This document shows, piece by piece, positions 26,501 to 34,883 of a stretch of 64,000 nucleotides of DNA. The DNA is taken from positions 2,852,001-2,916,000 of the forward strand of contig NZ_CP096980.1 of NCBI RefSeq assembly GCF_002006355.2, written 5' to 3'. This DNA comes from Clostridium felsineum DSM 794. GTDB taxonomy: Bacteria > Bacillota > Clostridia > Clostridiales > Clostridiaceae. The stretch's first letter is position 1. Every line of letters begins with the position of its first letter. The notes under the pieces are model-generated. The model did no database searches and was not told where the DNA came from. It saw only the letters and a list, made by a program, of their open reading frames with translations. A program made the translations under genes and the position numbers.

Positions 26501-29399
26501 AATCAAATAATTTCTTTTCAAGCAATTCTAGTAATTGAGTATAGTCATTCTCAATACTCGAATAATCATTATTAGCTTTACAATATAATCCTCTTCCATA
26601 AATACATGCTACATATTTTATTAAATTATTAATTCCTTTTTTCCAGTCATATATAAATGTTTCTGCACAAATATCTATTGATTTTTCGTTTAATAACAAC
26701 ATATATCCTTCATTACGATAGTAACCAAAAAAAGAATTAAATTTATCTGCTGATATATCAACGCCATTCTCATTCATTAAATCGCTATTCATTTGATAAT
26801 AGTTGCACTTTGCAATTAAATTTTTTACAAGTTCATACTTTGTGCTTTGGTTTATTAAAGCTTCTATACATAAATAATTATCCTCTTGTGGTGAAATTTC
26901 TATCATTTTTTCAATATCTTTTACTATCGTTTTGTAATTATTTATATATTTTTTATGATATTTATTCTCCATATCTAATGCATTACATAATAACATAATA
27001 TTAAATTCTGCCATATCTGTATTTACTTCTAAATTATTCTTTTTAGCAAGTTCAAGTGAAAAATATTCACCATATTTCCATAAATTATATGCTAGTGAAA
27101 TACCAACAATATAATTTAAATCTTTCATTCCAGCATCTGTACTATTATACAATAATTTAAGTATGTTTCTAGATTTGTAGGCAGAACTCTTCTTATCAAA
27201 CTTTTGATACATATTATATGCTAACAATAAACTACTTATAAGAAAATTAGGTATTCCCTTATTATCTTCTAAATAATCTTCTAATATCGCTTCAAGTTTA
27301 ATTATTATATTCTTAGCTTGCTTTGAATAATTTTTCTCTATAAGCATTTCAAGACAATAAAGTGTGTCTTCTAACGAAAGAACTAAGGTATTTTTTCTAA
27401 TTATATATTGCATTGCTTTATCCGGTCTGTTAAATGATATTTCTGCTTTTGCTATTTCAAATGCGAAATTAATAAACATTTCATTGTACCTAAAATTGCT
27501 TCTCTCTAATAATAATAATAATCTAATAACAGATATATAATCTCCTTTTTTGCATGCTAAACTCAAAATTCCTTTTATATCCTGCATCATTAAATCTGGA
27601 GTAACATTTAAAATTGTACATTTATCTATCCAACTTTGATTACACTCAGATATACTTTTTTCTAAATCCTCAGGTTCTCCATTAGACAAATGGTAAAGAA
27701 GATTTACAACTGAGAAATCCTCATTACTATTTTTCAAACAAATTTTGGCAATTTGATGATGTATTTCATTATTCATATAATCAGTCTTATCATTTATAAA
27801 ATCTGCAAATGAACTATGAAAATATGTAATTATGTTTTCATCAAGAAACAAATATCTAAGTTGTTGAAATACAGTTTCAAAACTTAACTTAATATCACTA
27901 GGCAGTACCTTTCTAAACATTACTTTATCTATAGCAACTCTAATTCTTGATAAGTACGCTGCAAAATTTAATTGCAGTGGATTTTGTGATATTTTTATCC
28001 ACAAGTAATTATAATATTCTTTTATGTCTCCACTATAAGTTGGAAGTTCATCTATAAAAGTATTTAAATCTTCTTTGTATCCGAAATTAATATAATTTAT
28101 AATATATCTTAAATACAAAGGATGCCCCATAGATTTACTACTTAAAGTTTCTAGTTGAACTCCATTAAGTTCTTTATTTAATACTTTAGCTAAGTAATAT
28201 TTCGTTTCTTGAATATTATATAATTTAAATTCTAAAATATTATTCTGTATATCAATTGACTGTAAGAAATTTATTGGCAACTGTAAATAATTATTTGATG
28301 TTATTATAAAAAATATGCTTTCGTATTTTGCCATTAAGATAAAGGATAGAAATCTCTGTATTTCTTCTTTACTACTATTTGATAATTCATCAATACCATC
28401 AATAAAAAACAATGCTTTTTCATTCTTTTCTTTAAGCTTCATTGATAAATTTGAAAATAATTTTCCTAAATACTCTATTTTTTTCACATAAGGTAAATTT
28501 TGTGTATCGATTATTCTAGCCCTTAACTGATAAGAAATTTTCTCATTCAACCACTCATAAAAAACATCTGGTGACATTCTATAACTAATCGGCATCGTAT
28601 CTTGTGGCACCTTACTAAAATATTTCCCTATTACTTTTACCCCTCGTATAGATTTATAGTATTGAACAAAAGTGGATTTACCAATACCAACGCTTCCTTG
28701 CAGTATTATAGTTGCTTTGTTCTGATTATTTACAATTTCATTTAATTTATTATTTATATAAAAATTTTCCATAACTTCTGAACTAATTAATTTAACATTT
28801 GATACATTATCGTCTTGACTTTCAGACAATGGAATTATGTTTTCAGATCCAAGAAATTCTTTAACCCTGCTAAATTCTATGGCTTTAAGTACCGGTCCAT
28901 TTTGATGTATAAGTATTCCTTGAACTTTTTCATCAATTATTAATGGTGCTCCAGATAAACCTTTATAGTTTGTAAGATTCCCGGTTTTAACATCTAAATC
29001 TATATTAAAATCACAAGGATTAAATGCATTATGCACATTAGTTAGTATCCCTCCAACATGTGCTATCTGTGGGCTAGTTTCTCCTGCATATCCATAACTA
29101 TACCATTCTGCACCTACAGTTACCATGTTTGTATTTAATGGTATAACCTCTGTTAAATCTATTTCTTTATCTAAAACTAAAATTTGAACATCATAATCGC
29201 ATTCATTTTCTATCTTAGTACATTTACTTTCTATTACTTTGTCACCGAACTCTAAAAATTTAGCTATTATATTTTCAGAATCTTCTTCAATGACGTGTGA
29301 AGCAGTAATTATTGTATTTTTATTTACAAGAAAACCTGTCCCTTTGTCATTTCCATCGCATATTATTTTACAAATATATTTCTTTAATTCTTGTAACAT
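23526..29399 (-). CDS. Trypsin-like protease-STAND NTPase, Avs1-like
   Basis: 1957 residues; ATG at 29397-29399 follows a GGGGGG site. Residues 1-185 are a trypsin-fold protease with a complete triad: His35 (TASHVI), Asp70 (DYDVQIL), Ser149 (GLSGAPL). Residues about 215-500 are a STAND/NACHT-type P-loop NTPase: Walker A GSVGIGKST (235-243), Walker B ALFFIDGIDEL (about 329-339). From about 560 to 1800 is a long helical-repeat sensor-like region, ending in a beta-rich tail. Protease-STAND proteins with an adjacent MBL protein are the type 1 AVAST antiphage systems, which sense a phage protein and activate the effector. Here protease and STAND are in one chain. The MBL gene ends 17 bases upstream, so they form an operon. 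Function inferred from architecture. Confidence 0.88.
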   Translation of the reverse strand: MLQELKKYICKIICDGNDKGTGFLVNKNTIITASHVIEEDSENIIAKFLEFGDKVIESKCTKIENECDYDVQILVLDKEIDLTEVIPLNTNMVTVGAEWYSYGYAGETSPQIAHVGGILTNVHNAFNPCDFNIDLDVKTGNLTNYKGLSGAPLIIDEKVQGILIHQNGPVLKAIEFSRVKEFLGSENIIPLSESQDDNVSNVKLISSEVMENFYINNKLNEIVNNQNKATIILQGSVGIGKSTFVQYYKSIRGVKVIGKYFSKVPQDTMPISYRMSPDVFYEWLNEKISYQLRARIIDTQNLPYVKKIEYLGKLFSNLSMKLKEKNEKALFFIDGIDELSNSSKEEIQRFLSFILMAKYESIFFIITSNNYLQLPINFLQSIDIQNNILEFKLYNIQETKYYLAKVLNKELNGVQLETLSSKSMGHPLYLRYIINYINFGYKEDLNTFIDELPTYSGDIKEYYNYLWIKISQNPLQLNFAAYLSRIRVAIDKVMFRKVLPSDIKLSFETVFQQLRYLFLDENIITYFHSSFADFINDKTDYMNNEIHHQIAKICLKNSNEDFSVVNLLYHLSNGEPEDLEKSISECNQSWIDKCTILNVTPDLMMQDIKGILSLACKKGDYISVIRLLLLLERSNFRYNEMFINFAFEIAKAEISFNRPDKAMQYIIRKNTLVLSLEDTLYCLEMLIEKNYSKQAKNIIIKLEAILEDYLEDNKGIPNFLISSLLLAYNMYQKFDKKSSAYKSRNILKLLYNSTDAGMKDLNYIVGISLAYNLWKYGEYFSLELAKKNNLEVNTDMAEFNIMLLCNALDMENKYHKKYINNYKTIVKDIEKMIEISPQEDNYLCIEALINQSTKYELVKNLIAKCNYYQMNSDLMNENGVDISADKFNSFFGYYRNEGYMLLLNEKSIDICAETFIYDWKKGINNLIKYVACIYGRGLYCKANNDYSSIENDYTQLLELLEKKLFDFDERTKFEHSYSIPEQIFPILFRYITEYITELKKDEIEYYLEFIERKSLNQFGIYSEGYFNVLFEVIYVLIKNNINTLYIKRIVDLTFREIKNKVMNRWERTPYLLNIIEIYNLIECTETAKDVYYEMLKTSMGPTWYKEDQLSLLSESFAPMSSKDITQDLIKRNFLLLDSAAGGMTFERYIRVEKESLIGQLWRKSFYNIAFNFLKIQIYPDMEALECNIKIENIDTNKYGLKSYRIANSIFLDSSILNILKEVKSNGKALIWSLSEVFMFGDERYLNDYIVIQSKIVNEMNQISSNDLSTYIERIMTILVCDCDEMKRYYFIKLYQRHLNKEIFNIILNKLCRVLNLSKDTIIIETKNAIAKYDSDISTDVSIKKASDSIKENTNKIKDDLYLEGTFGRFSVLENCKKDIEYADKELIKGNIETAINTYQKVILEIRKGGWDIWSENSGKEVSHCFESILNAAKSPEMIVKNLESIITDDNYCRYWIIANRLYNFIGNQCGELEKQKIISEIFDHLETIVIPNSQYSYKYNDITKWDLVRDEEQVLLELILWLAWYPDPFVSQKIIDLLPWLIKTNKEYLKNTLLLCFSEDINISELCVTICLYLSDKQDEQLWSLIYNYELLGKIISSNNFILKSTFLQIYNNYCNIHLDAQIYVETIESYFKSQDFSKVENLDCDCTNISFLKKADKKFIIAKLIHHDGVLSDIKKELINNIISEITPRSIDELEKLNFALCKSFNRNTVHFGYSHMLLYKSLNMVLNKYILREKSEIIANDIRRINPYFPSPKVESFNCYLRAEKLKKLLYSQGKFDDLLINECTFDGDNIVLYYCNYSYDKEQGLNNINLETYLVPQNDTIDKYSLNISRESKYYSNQYIHEETNDKTDIICTVNLVMPTLVKGRSIAQILPTTKFKRIIRATDNDFKMDIWNSGRVWSDSCGLAKNEGCQVIINSKQANNFPKDRKLIYKISDDIKTIFLDMHEHTIIEVDGY

Positions 29400-29415
29400 T
29401 ATTATCCCCCCCATC

Positions 29416-30666
29416 CTATTTAATAATTATAGATTCATTGCTTAAATACCGAATTGTATAATTAAACTCATCCTTTAAAATTTTCTTATCAAATTTTTTT
29501 ATGGATTGTGTTTCATTACTAATAATTATACTTCTTCTATTCTGATCATTGCTGGATATATCGATTTTTCTATTAATTATTTTGGAAATTGTTTCAATAT
29601 CCGGATGATCATATTTTCCATTAGTTGATATTAAATATATTGCAGAATCAAAGTTTTCCAAAAATTCATCACAAATATTGAACTTACTACCATGATGTGA
29701 CACTTTTATTAAATCAAAATAAGTTTTCATACCTTCTTTTTTTAGTCTTAATAAATTTTTATAATATATCTCAGAAAATGAATCTCCTAAAAAAAGCAAA
29801 TTTTTATCTTTAAAAGTCAGCATAAATGCAATAGAAGATCCATTTTCTATTTTTTTAGTATCTTGTTCAATTTCAAGTTTTGATAATTTGCGTACATCCT
29901 TTGTATTTATTACACTTTCTTGAGATATTTGATGGATAAGCTGTTCACTTTCTAAACGGCTTATCAAGTACATATATGCTTCATATGCATTTCTCGTTAA
30001 ATCATTTTCTATTAACGTTATTTTCTTCCTAATTTTTTTTAAAGATTTTTCCCATAATTGATTGAGATTTTTTAAATTTTCAGCATTAGGCGATAAAAAA
30101 GTTATAGATGTATTATTATCTATCTCTATTTTAGGTAAGTCATCAGCCAATATTATACCATCAGTAAATTGACTAAATGAATTCCATCTATAACCACCTT
30201 TTAATATATAACTTGATAAAAATAATTCCTGCTTCATGCTTATGTTTTGTGAAACATTTCCACCTTCACCTTGCAACGCTGCTTTTCCTTGTGAAAGTAC
30301 ACCCTCAAATACGGCCTTATCGTATTCATCACATGTACCATTCTCATAATTAGATATTTGCAATCCTTTTATCCCATTATAAATTATATTTTCTATTTTA
30401 ATAATATTACTAACATCATTGCTTACATTCTCTTTAAACAGATATAGTGCTCCCTCTATATGATCCGCATGCATATGAGTCAAAATAACAAAATCTAATA
30501 GTCTATTATGATTTTTCATCTCGACTAACTTTGGCTTAATACAATTATAGTAAGTATCCCTTGTCCCACAATCAATGAGAATATTTATTTCTTTTTCACT
30601 CTTAATCGTAACTAAAAAGCTATCTCCACAATCCGCTTGAAACATTATAACTTCAACTTCATTCAT
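29416..30666 (-). CDS. MBL-fold hydrolase partnered with the STAND protease
   Basis: 416 residues. Metallo-beta-lactamase fold with the metal motif HMHADH at 64-69, a DCG loop near 32-34, LLFLGDS and KVSHHGSKFN further on, like the ComEC-type MBL proteins. It begins MFQADCGDSFLVTIKS. No signal or membrane part, unlike ComEC. It precedes the STAND gene by 17 bases. MBL proteins accompany STAND proteases in AVAST type 1; its reaction (nuclease, esterase or protein processing) cannot be read from sequence. Confidence 0.88.
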   Translation of the reverse strand: MNEVEVIMFQADCGDSFLVTIKSEKEINILIDCGTRDTYYNCIKPKLVEMKNHNRLLDFVILTHMHADHIEGALYLFKENVSNDVSNIIKIENIIYNGIKGLQISNYENGTCDEYDKAVFEGVLSQGKAALQGEGGNVSQNISMKQELFLSSYILKGGYRWNSFSQFTDGIILADDLPKIEIDNNTSITFLSPNAENLKNLNQLWEKSLKKIRKKITLIENDLTRNAYEAYMYLISRLESEQLIHQISQESVINTKDVRKLSKLEIEQDTKKIENGSSIAFMLTFKDKNLLFLGDSFSEIYYKNLLRLKKEGMKTYFDLIKVSHHGSKFNICDEFLENFDSAIYLISTNGKYDHPDIETISKIINRKIDISSNDQNRRSIIISNETQSIKKFDKKILKDEFNYTIRYLSNESIIIK

Positions 30667-30800
30667 AAATTTGACTCCACCCTACTTTTATATTAATCAC
30701 GTAAACTTCACTAGTATAATTATTTATTAAATTATATTAAGAACTTCCAATTATAGATGTAATAAATTATAATTCTACATATAGTTATATTATCCTCCAT

Positions 30801-30866
30801 AACTTGTAAAAGAACCAATAAAATCCGAATTATTTCTCTCGGATTTTATTAATATTTTTACAAGTT
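30801..30866. terminator. Nested inverted repeats, likely bidirectional barrier
   Basis: Inner arms AATAAAATCCGA (30817-30828) and TCGGATTTTATT (30839-30850); outer arms AACTTGTAAAA (30801-30811) and TTTTACAAGTT (30856-30866). Two perfect stems stacked on one axis. It lies between the repeat-protein gene and the MBL-STAND operon, so it probably isolates the two modules. Confidence 0.65.
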
Positions 30867-30877
30867 AATTTACTATG

Positions 30878-32767
30878 CTATTTTTTAGTGATTTCCGCAC
30901 TAAAACTTCTTAAAAATCCTTCTAATACACTTCCACCTTTTGAGTTTCCCATACCGTTTTTAGTTACATACTGTTTAGCTAAAGAAATATCATCCTCGTT
31001 GAATACCCAAGTCTGTGCTACATGCGACCAATTGCCATTTTTGCCTTTAACATTATTCATAGCTGCAACTAATGTAGCTCTATAATCTGTTTCGCTTTTC
31101 CACTTTGATGTAGCCTCCAAACCACCATTCTCATAATATTCTAAGTAATACTTAGGACTAATAAACCTTGCGTATTTTTTTACTCCATCAAAATCCATAG
31201 GTCCTTCCTTAGTTGATTCTGTATCAACTATAGCAACTTTTATCTGCTTTTCTGTTGTATTATTTTTGCTGTCTGTAGTTATATATATTATAGTAGCTTC
31301 TCCAGAACTTGTAAAACTGGTAAACATTGAAGATGAATAGTTTTTAACTCTCACCTGTGTTGTTCCATCTTCTCTATCAATTGATTTTACCGTTCTTAAA
31401 AGCTCTGATTCTGTAATTACACCTGTTTGAGCTTCATACAACGTAAAGTAACGGTCATAAGCGGTTAAATCTGGTGCATAATCCCATATTACATAGAAAT
31501 TAAAGGTATATCCATTTATACTTGTCAGATTCTTGATTTCCTGCCGTTCCATAAAACTAGCTGAGAAAGCATTCGGGTCTGTATTCCATCCTAGATAGGT
31601 ATTAGGATGAACTGGTGGAGTAAAGCTCATTGCTGCTAAAGTGTACGTCATATCATACTTGCAGGTTAATGTTTCCATAGCACCACTACCACCATTTGAA
31701 TGAAACACAATATAATAGGTATTTGCTTCTGCATTTGCCTTTAGACTTACATTGTCAGTTACAGTAAAAGTATATTTTTTATTGTTAGAATTATACGTAC
31801 CACTCCAGCTCGTCCAAGTATATCCTGTTTTCACATTTGCATCGACTGTAGCGCTTGCACCATAATAATAACTGCCCTCACCTAAAACGCTGCCTATTCC
31901 TGTACCAGCGGTTACACTCACAGTATATTTTTTTCTTGTAACAGAAATATACGAAGTCTTTGCATCTTTTGCTGTATATTAAATACTTGAAGCATTATAG
32001 CAATCATCTTCTGTCCTTGACCATTTTACAGTTTCACCATATACATAGTCTTTATTAATTACTACATTATAGTCCCCATAATCTCCATTAGCTTGTTGAT
32101 ACCTTACATACACAATCTGCCTTGATTTCAATTGAGTAACATAGTTTATTGTTTTATTAAAATAGCTATGCAGAGAACTTGGATTATCCCAAGGTGCAGC
32201 ATTTGCTATTCCATCATAATTCGTATAGACACTTCCCCAAAAATGTCCATAATCATCCATAGAACAGCTATTTGTATGATTACCATAATTATCAATTCTA
32301 ATAGTTACCATGCAGCTATCAACTACCAGATAGCCACCATTAATTATAAATTCATTGTAAGCTGTACTGTTTGTTTGTGCCAACTTTGACTTTACATAAC
32401 TAAGGTTTATTCTGCATAAATCGTAAATATATCCGCTTGACGATACTTCAGCCACTCTTTCTACGGTATAGCCAGATAAATTAAAATAAATGTTTGTAGA
32501 TTGTGAACTTGTAGTAACTTTCATTCTATAACCTATAGTCCCCCAATTTGTTGTATTTCTATTTACAGTAGATGCTCTTCCTTTTGTTGCATAATAAAAA
32601 TATCCATCTTTAAAAACAATATCAGAACTATAGTTATTATAAAATGTTACTGCATTATCAAAACTACTCGCCATTACCTCTTTAGTTGATGAACTAAAAA
32701 CAGTTATTCCTAATATAGACAAAAATAAAAGCAGACCAATTAAGCCTGTTCTCCACATTTTCTTCAT
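30878..32767 (-). pseudogene. Secreted InlB-type repeat protein, split by an in-frame stop
   Basis: From the ATG at 32765-32767 (AAAGGAAA site) come a signal peptide (MKKMWRTGLIGLLLFLSILG, cleavage near VMA) and a folded part, then TAA at 31979-31981. The same frame continues YTAKDAKTSYISVTRKKYTV, into SVTAGTGIGSVLGEGSYYYG and NVSLKANAEANTYYIVFHSN, i.e. bacterial and Listeria-Bacteroides type surface repeats, to 30878. One substitution (AAA or CAA to TAA) would explain the break; total about 629 codons. No LPXTG anchor is seen. It ends the Tad-like module and could be its adhesin or cargo. Confidence 0.75.
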
Positions 32768-32784
32768 TCTATTTATTTCCTTTC

Positions 32785-33319
32785 CTAGAATACAAATGCT
32801 GACCAATTATAGCAAACTGTCTTGTGAGTTCCATTGGAATTCTGTTTTCCAGTGCTGTAAATACCAACAAAGGAATATAAATTGCCACCATCTCTAAGAT
32901 TTACTTCTGGTATCTTGTCATACAGTGTATATCCTTTACTGGTTACACTAACTTCCTTATAATCAATGCCTTGTTCATCTAAATATTTCATTATAGTATT
33001 CTTCAAGTCTGAATCTGACATATCCCCTTTCTTCCAACTTTCAATCAATCCGTCCATCTTTGTCTTCTGAACAGATGTAATATCTCCCTTGGATGTTTTA
33101 GACTCATTCCATCCTTTTAAAATTGGAACATAGTTATCTTGCACTAAATTTTGGGGAACTATCATTTACTTTCACAGGCTTTTCTCTTGAATTCAAACTT
33201 ATAAATATATTAACGAAAACGACTGCCATTACTACTATAGCCACTAATATTATAGATTTCCTATACTTCTTACATTGCCTCTTCAACTGCTTTTTCAACT
33301 TAATAAATCCTCCTCCCAA
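32785..33319 (-). pseudogene. Bitopic pseudopilin-like protein, frameshifted
   Basis: Frame one (33319-33134) gives a basic N-terminus, a membrane helix (SIILVAIVVMAVVFVNIFI) and SREKPVKVNDSSPKF. The protein continues one frame over from about 33160 with IVPQNLVQDNYVPILKGWNE to GTHKTVCYNWSAFVF (32785). About 170 residues in all. Single N-terminal anchor plus an outer domain is the TadE/pseudopilin-like layout shared by neighbouring genes. A +1 shift is needed, so a -1 programmed slip does not explain it. Confidence 0.6.
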
Positions 33320-33321
33320 TT

Positions 33322-33711
33322 TTATTTTATATTAACTCTGTACTGTTCCATGATTGCTGTTTGTTTTACTGATACCTGTCCCTCTGTTCCAATAGGGTGT
33401 TTATACTTTTCTATTACTTCAACAGACAATAAGCCTTTCTGATAGTCCACATCTAGGACGTTTACAACAACTGTGCTATCTGAATTAACCTGCACAAGTA
33501 GTGCTTCCATAAAATCAGCAACCAGTTCATCATTACTATTTACAGAATAGGTTTTACTGTCAAACTGATTTTCAATAGTTTCCTTCAAAGCTCCATTCAC
33601 TGCATTATTTAATTCATTCTGCCTAATATTTATTCCCCAAAGTGTCATAACAATTACAATAGCTATAATAGAACAAATTGTAATTCCAAATCCTAAAAAT
33701 ACATTCTTCAT
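33322..33711 (-). CDS. TadE-like/pseudopilin-like bitopic protein
   Basis: 129 residues: helix at about 8-28 (FGITICSIIAIVIVMTLWG) then an outer domain (ENQFDSKTYSVNSNDELVAD, VEVIEKYKHPIGTEGQ). It resembles minor pilin-like proteins of Tad clusters in layout only. Its ATG touches the stop of the upstream gene. Confidence 0.6.
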   Translation of the reverse strand: MKNVFLGFGITICSIIAIVIVMTLWGINIRQNELNNAVNGALKETIENQFDSKTYSVNSNDELVADFMEALLVQVNSDSTVVVNVLDVDYQKGLLSVEVIEKYKHPIGTEGQVSVKQTAIMEQYRVNIK

Positions 33712-34250
33712 TACTGGCCTCTCCTTTCATCTGCTGCAATCGGTATTTTCCAAATACTTGTCAGATTTTCCTTATCTCTAATCTGAAAGTACACTTCATA
33801 AATACCAGCACTAGGGAAATATATAACTCCATCTGTTTTAGAATAAGAACTTATTATACTTGTTCCATCTGCTCTTCGTATATCTAAAACCTTGCCAAAC
33901 ATAATGTCTGGGAACATCTTTTTAATAATCACATCATCCATTGGATATATTACACCTTCCATATCTTTAGCATAATATCTTTCAAGAAAATCAACATTTT
34001 CACTCTCAAAAAACCTTCCCTTTGATGTGATGTAAGCTGCTTCTGGTTTAGTTCGTTTATGCCATGTAATTACAGAATCAAAATCACTATAGGAAGAATA
34101 ATTGATTTCTGTTTTATTTAAGGGTATTCCAGCGATTTCAAGAATACCTTGTTTGCTGGAAATACATACTCCAAACAAAATTCCAATAACAAGAATTGAT
34201 GTAATTATGGCAATAATAGCAGTACCAAATTCTTGAAATATTTCTTTCAT
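33711..34250 (-). CDS. Pseudopilin-like protein with the IF-x-E-F/Y-G motif
   Basis: 179 residues, beginning MKEIFQEFGTAIIAIITSIL: the same N-terminal pattern as the three tiny proteins nearby. After the single membrane helix comes an outer domain of about 145 residues (AGIPLNKTEINYSSYSDFDS and SAGIYEVYFQIRDKENL), a probable beta-sandwich. It begins next to the stop of the tiny gene at 34251-34403 and touches the next gene. Probably the largest pilus-like subunit of the module. Confidence 0.65.
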   Translation of the reverse strand: MKEIFQEFGTAIIAIITSILVIGILFGVCISSKQGILEIAGIPLNKTEINYSSYSDFDSVITWHKRTKPEAAYITSKGRFFESENVDFLERYYAKDMEGVIYPMDDVIIKKMFPDIMFGKVLDIRRADGTSIISSYSKTDGVIYFPSAGIYEVYFQIRDKENLTSIWKIPIAADERRGQ

Positions 34251-34403
34251 CTATATACTGCCCCCTATAACACTTGTAATAAATTTCTGCACAATTGTGG
34301 CCATTGGGGTACTTAAAAAGAAATAAGCCACAATGTTAAGAAACAGTATTCCACTTATTGCTTCAATAACAAACTCTCCGTATTCTTCAAATATCTCCTG
34401 CAT
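34251..34403 (-). CDS. 50-residue membrane protein, Flp-like
   Basis: ATG at 34401-34403 preceded by GGAGGTACAAA. It encodes MQEIFEEYGEFVIEAISGIL then a hydrophobic stretch and ends VIGGSI. It is about the size of a Flp pilin but has no cleavable leader before the helix. Confidence 0.65.
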   Translation of the reverse strand: MQEIFEEYGEFVIEAISGILFLNIVAYFFLSTPMATIVQKFITSVIGGSI

Positions 34404-34413
34404 TTTGTACCTC

Positions 34414-34518
34414 CTAACTACTGATTACCTTTAAAAATCCAATTAAAATTGCTGCCATACTACTTCCTGCTATAGCATAAATAATACTGCTTCCAAACTG
34501 CTCCATAATAAGCTTCAT
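34414..34518 (-). CDS. 34-residue membrane protein, Flp-like
   Basis: ATG at 34516-34518 after GGAGGATGGATTA. The peptide is MKLIMEQFGSSIIYAIAGSS then MAAILIGFLKVISS, one membrane helix. It shares the [IM]-x-E-x-F/Y-G start with its neighbours. Confidence 0.6.
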   Translation of the reverse strand: MKLIMEQFGSSIIYAIAGSSMAAILIGFLKVISS

Positions 34519-34531
34519 TAATCCATCCTCC

Positions 34532-34873
34532 TTACCTTGCAAAGCCCCTAATTTGCTGTGTATTCATAACTTTAAGAAAATCAATACGATATTTATATTT
34601 TAGAATTATTTCCATTAATGTAGGCTTACCGTCTTCATCTTTAACTACACTGTTACTATCTATCAGTAATTCATATCCAGCACTTGAAGCCTGTTTTTTA
34701 CAAGCATTAATAACACTTGGTGCAGAGTTAGCATCTTCTATTTCTGCTATTACAGAGTTGTGAAAATCTCTTGCATTACTAGCATCAATACTAGCTGACA
34801 TAATTCCTGCCATAGAAAATATTGATATAAGGAATATGAAAATGCCTACATAAGTTTTAATTATAGTACTCAT
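34532..34873 (-). CDS. TadE-like bitopic protein
   Basis: 113 residues: helix at about 7-26 (YVGIFIFLISIFSMAGIMSA), then DASNARDFHNSVIAEIEDAN and an outer domain with two cysteines far apart (only one, in NACKK, is certain in context). TadE-type pseudopilins have this layout. It directly follows the platform protein gene. Confidence 0.6.
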   Translation of the reverse strand: MSTIIKTYVGIFIFLISIFSMAGIMSASIDASNARDFHNSVIAEIEDANSAPSVINACKKQASSAGYELLIDSNSVVKDEDGKPTLMEIILKYKYRIDFLKVMNTQQIRGFAR

Positions 34874-34883
34874 AATCTACCTC

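Noticed and set aside
33150..33170. Programmed -1 frameshift at the C CCA AAA heptamer
   Set aside because: The heptamer is in phase, but the -1 frame stops two codons on; the continuing protein is in the +1 frame.
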